Shown here one piece after another: positions 1 to 5,069 of a stretch of DNA of 6,705 bases (the first letter of the stretch is position 1; every line of letters begins with the position of its first letter). Source of the DNA: Propionibacteriaceae bacterium (GTDB taxonomy: Bacteria; Actinomycetota; Actinomycetes; Propionibacteriales; Propionibacteriaceae); contig JAICEV010000207.1 of assembly GCA_025923975.1 (NCBI GenBank), positions 1 to 6,705 on the forward strand, given 5' to 3'. Made by a program: the position numbers and the translations under genes. The notes under the pieces are model-generated. The model was not told the origin of the DNA. It searched no databases and saw only the letters and a program-made list of their open reading frames with translations.

Positions 1-87
1 ATTGACGCACTGGAGGACTCCGACGACGTCCAGAATGTGTACGCCAACTTTGATGCGTCGGACGAAGTGCTGGCCAAGATCAGCTAA
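1..87 (+). CDS. yebC: YebC/PmpR-family transcriptional regulator, C-terminal end (5' truncated by window)
   Basis: Frame 1 is open from the first base and ends at TAA 85-87, giving 28 residues. They contain LEDSDDVQNVYANFD, the highly conserved C-terminal signature of the YebC/PmpR (TACO1-like) family. Members have been described as DNA-binding regulators and, more recently, as ribosome-associated translation factors; the fragment cannot tell which applies here. Its position just upstream of ruvC matches the common actinobacterial order yebC-ruvCAB. The stop overlaps the ATG of the next short frame (TAATG). The N-terminal and middle domains lie outside the window. The family call is firm despite the short length, because this C-terminal motif is distinctive and the neighbours agree. 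Confidence 0.88.
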   Translation: MDALEDSDDVQNVYANFDASDEVLAKIS

Positions 88-203
88 TGGCTGATCACGA
101 TTACGACACCTCGAATACCACGGCAATCACACTTCGCCCCATAGCTATCGACGACTGGGCGGCAGTGCATGAGTGGGCGTCGACCATTGAGGCCTGCCGT
201 TAA
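87..203 (+). pseudogene. Probable GNAT-family N-acetyltransferase remnant (N-terminal stub)
   Basis: ATG at 87-89 overlaps the yebC stop by one base and opens a 38-residue frame ending at TAA 201-203. Its core, ITLRPIAIDDWAAVHEWAS followed by TIEACR, resembles the first strand and helix of RimJ/RimL-type GNAT acetyltransferases. These typically begin with LRP and a D-D-x-x-x-V/L-H-E-W segment and continue CRYQPWGPN. Here the frame stops right after CR, where the family usually has Tyr. The acetyl-CoA-binding motif (R/Q-x-x-G-x-G/A) and the rest of the fold are missing, so it cannot be an active enzyme. In another frame, 205-231 reads GFSILADE then stop, resembling the (Y)xILADEW C-terminus of such enzymes. 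This suggests a large internal deletion, with both ends left behind. The family assignment is inference from pattern memory; an unrelated short ORF is possible. Confidence 0.45.
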
Positions 204-279
204 CGGATTCAGCATCCTGGCAGACGAGTGACGCGGAGCTCGACACTAGGTCAGCTGGGATAGTGCCGACCTACCCGAT

Positions 280-313
280 CAGGGCACCCGCGCACAGCCG
301 GCCACGGGCCCTG
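280..313 (+). repeat. Imperfect inverted repeat in yebC-ruvC spacer
   Basis: CAGGGC (280-285) pairs with GCCCTG (308-313). After a 2-nt bulge the stem extends by CCG (288-290) with CGG (305-307), giving about 9 bp around a 14-nt loop. No T tract follows, so it is not a canonical intrinsic terminator. It could still end or stabilise the yebC transcript, as many actinobacterial terminators lack a U run. Such stems also arise by chance in GC-rich DNA. Confidence 0.3.
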
Positions 314-326
314 CAACACTAGTTGC
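313..326. repeat. Perfect 5-bp inverted repeat GCAAC-N4-GTTGC
   Basis: GCAAC (313-317) and GTTGC (322-326) flank ACTA, directly after the preceding inverted repeat. The 5-4-5 geometry equals that of the LexA box 51 bp downstream, but the half-sites differ (GTTGC here, GTTCG there). It could be a small hairpin, a degenerate operator or chance. Confidence 0.25.
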
Positions 327-375
327 GAACGGACAGCGTGTCGCGTGGCCATCGTCAGGGGCAGCACATAGGCTA

Positions 376-391
376 CCGAACATCTGTTCGT
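376..391. promoter_or_regulatory. LexA operator (actinobacterial SOS box) upstream of ruvC
   Basis: The sequence CCGAACATCTGTTCGT contains a perfect 5-4-5 palindrome, CGAAC-ATCT-GTTCG (377-390). It matches the Gram-positive/mycobacterial SOS box TCGAAC-N4-GTTCGA except at the two outermost bases. LexA would bind here and repress until RecA-stimulated self-cleavage after DNA damage. The box lies 61 bp before the ATG of ruvC and 25 bp before an alternative GTG, the normal place for an operator over a promoter. A weak -10-like TAGGCT (369-374), with TGGCCA (346-351) 17 bp upstream, would put the transcription start inside the box. That promoter placement is tentative. Mycobacterial ruvC is likewise known to carry an SOS box. 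Confidence 0.85.
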
Positions 392-403
392 TTATTCAGG
401 GTT

Positions 404-410
404 AAGGGGG
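404..410 (+). promoter_or_regulatory. Strong Shine-Dalgarno-like AAGGGGG ahead of an alternative ruvC GTG start
   Basis: AAGGGGG is followed after 5 nt by GTG 416-418, in frame with ruvC. Using this start would add 12 residues (VGDPVTRHLGDR) before the conserved MRVLGVDPG. The conventional ATG at 452 has its own GGGGGA (442-447), with only 4 nt of spacing. The better site is therefore upstream, although homology favours the downstream start. Confidence 0.4.
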
Positions 411-451
411 ATCGCGTGGGCGATCCGGTCACGCGACACCTGGGGGACCGC

Positions 452-1027
452 ATGCGGGTTCTGGGAGTCGACCCGGGCCTAACCAGATGCGGGCTGGGTG
501 TCGTCGACGGCGTTCCCGGCCGCCAGCCGCTTTTGGTCGCCGTCGATGTCGTTCGTACGCCCGCGAATCTCGATGTCTCGAGTCGCCTCCTGACGATCGA
601 AGAGATGATCGAAGACTGGGTCAGCCGCTATCGACCAACGGCCGTCGCCATTGAGCGTGTATTCGCTCAGCACAATGTGCAAACAGTGATGGGCACCGCT
701 CAGGTTGCTGGAGTGGCAATGCTCGTCTCCGCCCGGCGTGGAATTCCGGTAAGCCTGCATACCCCCAGCGAAGTCAAGGCCTCGATCACTGGGTCCGGGC
801 GTGCCTCGAAGGAACAGGTCGGCGCACTGGTGGCGAAGATTCTCAAGCTCGACGACACACCTAAGCCGCCGGATGCGGCGGATGCGCTGGCGCTAGCGAT
901 CTGTCACGTCTGGCGTGGCAGCACCACCGCTCGATTGAACGCCGCGGTGGAGGCTGCCGGCCAGAAAGCGAAGCGGCAACGAGGTGCCTTCGGCCGCTCG
1001 CATTCACCACGCACGGGAGAGGCATGA
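452..1027 (+). CDS. ruvC: RuvC, Holliday junction resolvase (crossover junction endodeoxyribonuclease)
   Basis: RuvC is a dimeric, Mg2+-dependent nuclease that cuts Holliday junctions symmetrically at the end of recombinational repair, guided by RuvAB. From the chosen ATG the product has 191 residues, close to the family's usual 170-190. The catalytic acidic tetrad of the RNase H-like fold is complete: Asp7 in VDPGLTRCG, Glu68 in AIERVF, and Asp141 and Asp144 in PPDAADALALAICH. The FAQHNVQTVMGTAQ stretch (71-84) is the family's junction-contacting region, and HTPSEVKA (103-110) is also conserved. The ATG at 452 was chosen because family members begin at MR-V-x-GVDPG; a GTG at 416 with a better ribosome site would add 12 residues. 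The last 30 or so residues are basic and variable, as in actinobacterial homologues. The stop overlaps ruvA as ATGA. The SOS box upstream implies damage induction. Confidence 0.96.
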   Translation: MRVLGVDPGLTRCGLGVVDGVPGRQPLLVAVDVVRTPANLDVSSRLLTIEEMIEDWVSRYRPTAVAIERVFAQHNVQTVMGTAQVAGVAMLVSARRGIPVSLHTPSEVKASITGSGRASKEQVGALVAKILKLDDTPKPPDAADALALAICHVWRGSTTARLNAAVEAAGQKAKRQRGAFGRSHSPRTGEA

Positions 1028-1629
1028 TCGCGCAGTTGACCGGCTTGGTCGCCCAGATCGGGCCCACTTCAGCCGTCATCGAGATTGGCGGATTTGGCGT
1101 TCAGGCAGTCTGCAGCCCCAACACGGTAGCGGGGCTTCGGGTGGGACAGCGAGCATCGCTGGCGACATCGCTCGTCGTCCGAGAGGACTCGCTGACCTTG
1201 TACGGGTTCGCGTCGGCCGATGAGCGGGAGTTCTTCGAGCTCCTACTAACGGCGACTGGAGTCGGGCCCAAGCTAGCGCAGGCCGCGTTGGCCGTACTCA
1301 GCCCCGATGAACTGCGCACCGCGATCGCCAGTGAGAACCTCTTGCAGCTGTGCAAGGTGCCCGGCATCGGTCGCAAGGGTGCACAACGCATGGTCATCGA
1401 GCTCAAAGACAAGATCAACACCGTTGGATACGCAGACATTCCGGAACCAGCCGCCAGGCCACCCGCCGCCTGGCGCGCGCAAGTGACGCAGGGACTACAG
1501 GGCCTAGGGTGGTCGGCCAGGGACGCCGAGTCCGCCTGCGACGAGGTCGAGCCCCTGACGCGCGATGACCCGCAGGTCAACGTCGCGGTTCTGATGCGGG
1601 CAGCATTGCAAAGCCTGGCGCGAAAGTAG
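1024..1629 (+). CDS. ruvA: RuvA, Holliday junction branch-migration complex DNA-binding subunit
   Basis: RuvA tetramers bind the four-way junction in an open square form and load RuvB hexamers that drive branch migration. The 201-residue product matches the family length. The N-terminal OB fold (about 1-63) includes the acidic pin Glu54-Asp55 in VVREDSLTLYGF, which keeps the strands apart at the crossover. Two helix-hairpin-helix motifs follow: GVGPK (79-83) and PGIGRKGAQRM (113-123), the backbone-phosphate-binding hairpins. A Pro/Ala-rich flexible linker (about 135-149) leads to the C-terminal three-helix domain (about 150-201) that contacts RuvB. The start ATG overlaps the ruvC stop by 4 bp and is preceded by GGGAGAGG (1015-1022), so translation is likely coupled to ruvC. 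The stop overlaps the ruvB GTG by one base. Nothing is missing. Confidence 0.96.
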   Translation: MIAQLTGLVAQIGPTSAVIEIGGFGVQAVCSPNTVAGLRVGQRASLATSLVVREDSLTLYGFASADEREFFELLLTATGVGPKLAQAALAVLSPDELRTAIASENLLQLCKVPGIGRKGAQRMVIELKDKINTVGYADIPEPAARPPAAWRAQVTQGLQGLGWSARDAESACDEVEPLTRDDPQVNVAVLMRAALQSLARK

Positions 1630-2696
1630 TGGGCCCGGTGAGTCAGATCAGCGATAAGGAGCTCGCCGGACTGGTACGGCCTTATGCCGATCCCGACGAG
1701 CGCGCGGCTGAGTCGATGCTCCGTCCCGGCACTCTGGGCGAGTTCGAGGGGCAGCCGCGCGTCAGCGAGCAGCTCGGACTGGTCCTCGAGGCTGCCCGGC
1801 ACCGCGGGGGAGTACCGGACCACGTCTTGTTGTCCGGCCCGCCCGGCCTCGGCAAGACCACTCTGGCAATGATCGTTGCAAGCGAGATGAATGCACCGCT
1901 GCGGATCTCAAGCGGCCCGGCCATTCAACATGCCGGAGACCTTGCGGCGATCTTGTCCGGGCTGGTGCAGGGCGAGGTCTTCTTTCTCGATGAGATCCAC
2001 CGCATGTCGCGACCAGCTGAGGAAATGCTCTACCTCGCGATGGAGGACTTTCGGGTTGATGTGGTAGTCGGCAAGGGCCCCGGAGCGACCGCCATCCCCT
2101 TGGAGATTCCGCCCTTCACACTGGTTGGGGCCACCACCCGAGCTGGTCTACTGCCGGGACCGTTGCGGGACCGCTTCGGCTTCACCGCTCAGCTCGATTT
2201 CTACGAGACCGCCGCGTTGGAACACATCCTGCGCCGCTCCGCCGAGCTCCTTGGAGTCCCACTCGAGCCGACCGGTGGTGCGGAGATCGCTCGCCGTTCC
2301 CGCGGCACCCCGCGTATCGCCAACCGGCTGCTTCGACGGGTGCGCGACTACGCCCAGGTCCGAGCGAACGGCCGAGTCACCCGTTCGGTCGCTAGGGACG
2401 CACTGCAGCTCTATGAGGTCGACGAGCTGGGTCTCGACCGCCTAGACCGCGCCGTACTCGATGCGATATGCCGTCGGTTTGGTGGTGGTCCGGTGGGATT
2501 GTCTACGCTCGCCATCTCGGTTAGTGAGGAGCGCGAGACCGTCGAAGAGGTCGCGGAGCCGTTCCTGGTTCGGCAGGGCTTCCTGATGCGTACTCAGCGC
2601 GGCCGCGTTGCGACACCGGCGGCCTGGCGGCACCTTGGATTGGCTCCTCCCGGTCCGCTTCCCGGCGTCGGCGCCGCCCCCGATCTCTTCGGCTGA
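1629..2696 (+). CDS. ruvB: RuvB, Holliday junction branch-migration helicase (AAA+ ATPase)
   Basis: RuvB is the hexameric ATP-driven motor that pulls DNA through the RuvA-bound junction. The 355 residues show the full AAA+ layout. LRPGTLGEFEGQ (31-42) is the family N-terminal signature, Walker A is GPPGLGKT (70-77), Walker B is FFLDEIHR (118-125) and sensor 1 is GATTRAG (167-173). LRDRFG (179-184) carries the arginine-finger region and RGTPRIANRLLRR (225-237) is sensor 2. The C-terminal winged-helix DNA-binding domain has GGGPVGLSTLA (285-295) and QRGRVATP (323-330). GTG 1629 overlaps the ruvA stop (TAGTG) with no clear ribosome site, so expression probably relies on coupling. A second in-frame GTG at 1638 would shorten the protein by 3 residues and is equally possible. 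A short Gly/Pro-rich tail ends the protein. It is the last gene of the SOS-controlled ruv unit. Confidence 0.96.
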   Translation: MGPVSQISDKELAGLVRPYADPDERAAESMLRPGTLGEFEGQPRVSEQLGLVLEAARHRGGVPDHVLLSGPPGLGKTTLAMIVASEMNAPLRISSGPAIQHAGDLAAILSGLVQGEVFFLDEIHRMSRPAEEMLYLAMEDFRVDVVVGKGPGATAIPLEIPPFTLVGATTRAGLLPGPLRDRFGFTAQLDFYETAALEHILRRSAELLGVPLEPTGGAEIARRSRGTPRIANRLLRRVRDYAQVRANGRVTRSVARDALQLYEVDELGLDRLDRAVLDAICRRFGGGPVGLSTLAISVSEERETVEEVAEPFLVRQGFLMRTQRGRVATPAAWRHLGLAPPGPLPGVGAAPDLFG

Positions 2697-2718
2697 CTTG
2701 TGACGTAGCCATTCACAG

Positions 2719-2776
2719 GCCGTACAAATGCCGATTTTGGTCGCAGACTAGGTAGAGTACGGCGGGCGGTTTTTTT
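2719..2776 (+). terminator. Weak candidate terminator after ruvB: 7-bp inverted repeat plus T7 tract
   Basis: GCCGTAC (2719-2725) is perfectly complementary to GTACGGC (2757-2763). A GGGCGG stretch follows, then seven Ts (2770-2776). The 31-nt loop and the 6-nt gap between stem and T tract are unfavourable for an intrinsic terminator. The 3' arm also overlaps the -10-like element proposed for yajC. The location, just after the ruvB stop and before the Sec genes, is where a boundary is expected. Confidence 0.25.
2753..2758 (+). promoter_or_regulatory. Candidate -10 element (TAGAGT) of a yajC-secDF promoter
   Basis: TAGAGT, within CTAGGTAGAGTACGG, fits the actinobacterial housekeeping -10 pattern TANNNT. 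It lies 106 bp before the yajC ATG in the only sizeable spacer between the ruv and sec genes. No convincing -35 sits 16-19 bp upstream; the nearby TTGGTC (2737-2742) is only 10 bp away. Transcription would begin around 2764-2767, immediately before or into the T7 tract. The call rests mainly on context. Confidence 0.3.
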
Positions 2777-2819
2777 ACAGACGTCCCAAGACTGAGCCGC
2801 AGGGACAAATTCATCGCTA

Positions 2820-2838
2820 CTGCGCAGGAGCTGCGCAG
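2820..2838 (+). repeat. Hairpin of two CTGCGCAG palindromes in the yajC leader
   Basis: CTGCGCAG occurs at 2820-2827 and again at 2831-2838, separated by GAG. Each copy is its own reverse complement. The RNA can therefore fold into an 8-bp stem with a 3-nt loop, or the DNA can present two adjacent identical palindromic sites. It ends 26 nt before the yajC ATG and about 20 nt before its ribosome site, with no T tract after it. It is either an mRNA 5' structure or a protein-binding site; the sequence alone cannot decide. Confidence 0.55.
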
Positions 2839-2864
2839 CACACTCACAATCGGATGCCGGAGCA

Positions 2865-3305
2865 ATGCAGGAATACTCGACTTTGATCTTCATCGCCTTG
2901 CTGGTCTTGGCGTTCTACTTCTTGATCTTGCGACCTCAGCGCAAGCGGCAGCAGGCCATGCAACAGACGATGAACGCCATCAGCCCGGGCACCAGGGTGA
3001 TGCTTGGCAGCGGCCTTTTCGGCACAGTCGTATCGGTCGGGCCGCGACAGGTTGTGCTGGAGATTTCGCCCGGCACCGAGCTCACCGTGCTCAAGCAGGC
3101 GATCAGCAAGGTCGTCACCGACAATGACGAGGACCGCCTCGACGAGCAGGACGAGCTCGAGGAGGAGACCGTTGCTGAGGAGCCGATTGAGCTCAAGAGT
3201 GAGCGGCCGGTAGGCGAGTCGACGACGACGGCCGGGACCGACCCTGCCGTCGAGCCGGACTCGTCGTCGACCGCCCGCGAGTCGAAGCCCCCGACCGCTG
3301 AGTGA
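2865..3305 (+). CDS. yajC: YajC, preprotein translocase accessory subunit
   Basis: YajC is a small single-pass membrane protein that associates with SecD-SecF around the SecYEG channel. The 146 residues begin with a short N-terminus and a hydrophobic segment (about 6-22, STLIFIALLVLAFYFLIL), then the family motif LRPQRKRQQAMQQTMNAI (22-39), with positive charges placing it in the cytoplasm. A small beta domain follows (PGTRVMLGSGLFGTVVSV, 41-58, through about 84). From residue 85 the protein is a strongly acidic then Ser/Thr/Pro-rich low-complexity tail, making it longer than the roughly 110-residue E. coli protein; such tails are common in actinobacteria. GGAG (2859-2862) is only 2 nt from the ATG, an unusually tight spacing, and no in-frame upstream start exists nearby. 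secD follows after 30 bp. Confidence 0.9.
   Translation: MQEYSTLIFIALLVLAFYFLILRPQRKRQQAMQQTMNAISPGTRVMLGSGLFGTVVSVGPRQVVLEISPGTELTVLKQAISKVVTDNDEDRLDEQDELEEETVAEEPIELKSERPVGESTTTAGTDPAVEPDSSSTARESKPPTAE
3218..3271 (+). repeat. 11-bp inverted repeat within the yajC tail
   Basis: GTCGACGACGA (3218-3228) and TCGTCGTCGAC (3261-3271) are perfect reverse complements with a 32-nt GC-rich loop that can itself pair (CGGC 3229-3232 with GCCG 3246-3249). It ends 64 bp before the secD start. It may form an mRNA stem in the yajC-secD junction, but repetitive Asp/Ser/Thr codons in a low-complexity tail readily create such pairs. Confidence 0.35.
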
Positions 3306-3335
3306 GCCTTCTCCACAGCTAGGAAACACACGCGA

Positions 3336-5069
3336 GTGGCAACGACGACTGGTCACCCTGGCCGCACACTGATCGTGTTGGCCGTGTTGGTGGCTGGACT
3401 GATCACCTTACTGGCGGTCAGCGGAACATGGACCCCGAAGCTCGGTCTGGATCTCAGGGGCGGTACCACCATTACCTTGACCGCCAGGAACACCACTGGC
3501 AGCGGGACCGTTGATCCCAACAGCCTCCAGTTGGCCAAGACCATCATCCAGAGCCGAGTAGACAGTCTCGGTGTCGGCGAGTCCGAGGTAACTACCTCTG
3601 GCGACAACCAAATCATCGTCACTGTGCCGAACGTGCAGCAGGACGAGTTGGTCCGCCTGGTCGGACAGACTGCCGTCTTACGGTTCAGGGCGGTGTATGC
3701 AGCCGAGCAGGTGCAACCACCCCAGCCGGCGCCAACCGCGACGAGTGAGCCGACGCAAGGAGCCACCGCGCCGCCGAGCGGCGAACCGACCGCCGGCGCC
3801 TCAGAGTCAGCCAATGCTCCGTCAGAGGAAGCCAGCGCACCGGCGAGCCCACAACCAAGCGGCAATAACAAACCGCTACCAGCCCTACCGACCGCTCCAC
3901 CGGTGCCCGTGGATCAGGCCTGCATACCAGCCGACGGCAAGGGAACGCCGCCCGACAAGGCGCTGGAGTGGCAGCCCAGCGAAGCGTGCCAGGCGGCATT
4001 CGCTGAGTTCACCTGTGAGACCAAAGTGAACGACGCCGCCGACCAGGGCCTGTTTGCCTGCAACCAGGAGAAAACCGAGAAATATCTGCTCGGACCCACT
4101 CTGATCGAGGGAGACCAGCTGACGACAGCGGTCGCGGGCATTCCACAGAACAACGTCAATTGGGTGGTGAACCTGGAGTTCAACCCCGAAGGCGCGACCA
4201 CTTTCGAACAGGCTACGCGGGAGCTTTCGGCGAAGAGCGAGCCGCAGAACCGCTTCGCGATCGTTCTTGACGGAGTTTCCATATCAGCGCCGTCGGTTAA
4301 TGAGCCCATACCGGGCGGCCGGGCAGAAATCTCCGGCAACTTCACCCAGAAGAGCGCGACCGAGCTCGCCAACGTACTCAAGTACGGTGCACTGCCGCTT
4401 GCCTTCGACGTCTCAGAGGTCAACAACGTCTCTGCCACGCTTGGCGGCGAGCAGCTGCGAGCCGGCATCATCGCCGGCATCATCGGCCTGACGCTGGTCG
4501 TCGGATACTGCTTCCTCTACTACCGCGGCCTTGGCATCGTCGTGGTTGCCTCGCTCGGACTTGGGGCGGTCATTACCTACGCCTGCATGGTGCTGCTCGG
4601 CAGCTCCGTGGGTTTCGCTCTGAACCTTCCAGGCATCGCCGGCGCCATCGTTGCGATCGGTATCACGGCAGATAGCTTTGTCATCTACTTTGAGCGAATC
4701 CGCGACGAGGTACGCGAAGGCCGCAGCTTGCGTACGGCAGTCGAAACGGGTTGGCGGCGCGCCCGCCAGACGATTCTCATCGCCGACACCGTCTCCCTGC
4801 TCTCGGCTCTGGTGTTGTTCGTGCTGGCAATTGGTGCAGTGAAGGGATTCGCCTTCACACTCGGACTGACCACGCTGATCGACGTGGCAGTGGTCTTCCT
4901 CTTCACCAAACCGCTGATGACCTTGCTTGCGCGAACCAAGTTCTTCGGCGGCGGTCATCCACTCTCTGGGCTTGATCCCGAACATCTCGGCGTACAGGCG
5001 CTGCCTGGCTCACGTTCCCGCCGACCAGTGGTGCCGCGTCCAGCGGCAGTGAGCGAGGAAAGCGTCTAA
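3336..5069 (+). CDS. secD: SecD, protein translocase subunit
   Basis: SecD works with SecF as an RND-like, proton-driven complex that pulls exported proteins through SecYEG on the outer face of the membrane. The 577 residues show TM1 (about 11-29), then the family motif LGLDLRGGT (36-44) opening a large extracytoplasmic region. Within it a Pro/Ala/Ser/Thr-rich linker (about 127-192) and a head insert with four cysteines (196, 218, 227, 242) precede YLLGPTLIEGDQL (250-262). TM2-TM6 lie at about 374-531. GITADSFVIYFERIRDE (442-458) is the conserved TM4 segment corresponding to the GIxVDANVLIFERI motif, and its Asp446 is the expected proton-relay acid. GTG 3336 was chosen because AGGAAA (3321-3326) lies 9 nt upstream and it gives the normal N-terminus. 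The stop overlaps secF (TAATG). Linker and Cys-containing insert are usual for actinobacterial SecD. Confidence 0.95.
   Translation: MATTTGHPGRTLIVLAVLVAGLITLLAVSGTWTPKLGLDLRGGTTITLTARNTTGSGTVDPNSLQLAKTIIQSRVDSLGVGESEVTTSGDNQIIVTVPNVQQDELVRLVGQTAVLRFRAVYAAEQVQPPQPAPTATSEPTQGATAPPSGEPTAGASESANAPSEEASAPASPQPSGNNKPLPALPTAPPVPVDQACIPADGKGTPPDKALEWQPSEACQAAFAEFTCETKVNDAADQGLFACNQEKTEKYLLGPTLIEGDQLTTAVAGIPQNNVNWVVNLEFNPEGATTFEQATRELSAKSEPQNRFAIVLDGVSISAPSVNEPIPGGRAEISGNFTQKSATELANVLKYGALPLAFDVSEVNNVSATLGGEQLRAGIIAGIIGLTLVVGYCFLYYRGLGIVVVASLGLGAVITYACMVLLGSSVGFALNLPGIAGAIVAIGITADSFVIYFERIRDEVREGRSLRTAVETGWRRARQTILIADTVSLLSALVLFVLAIGAVKGFAFTLGLTTLIDVAVVFLFTKPLMTLLARTKFFGGGHPLSGLDPEHLGVQALPGSRSRRPVVPRPAAVSEESV
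4461..4484 (+). repeat. 12-bp perfect tandem repeat inside secD
   Basis: GCCGGCATCATC occurs twice back to back, in frame, encoding Ala-Gly-Ile-Ile twice (residues 376-383) at the start of TM2. Homologues have a similar small/hydrophobic pattern of the same length here, so this is probably codon convergence or an old replacement rather than a new insertion. It is a potential slippage site. Confidence 0.6.

Noticed and set aside
323..451. TTG at 323 as a far upstream ruvC start
   Set aside because: It would add 43 non-conserved residues and translate through the SOS box and likely promoter, with no ribosome site ahead of it.
1101..1823. 240-codon open frame on the - strand over ruvA/ruvB
   Set aside because: It mirrors two firmly identified genes in GC-rich DNA, has Ser/Arg-rich low-information composition and no recognisable domain.
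2854..2886. 10-codon upstream ORF (MPEQCRNTRL) overlapping the yajC start
   Set aside because: No ribosome site of its own and too short to judge; probably a by-product of the leader sequence.
3717..3911. Pro/Thr/Ala/Ser-rich stretch of secD as a possible foreign insertion or frameshift
   Set aside because: The frame stays open and family motifs continue on both sides; such linkers are common in actinobacterial SecD.
3914..4483. 189-codon open frame on the - strand inside secD
   Set aside because: Same reason: it lies over conserved SecD coding sequence and matches no family I recognise.
4413..4985. 190-codon open frame on the - strand inside secD
   Set aside because: Antisense shadow of the SecD membrane domain; composition is typical of reverse-strand GC-rich frames and no motif is seen.
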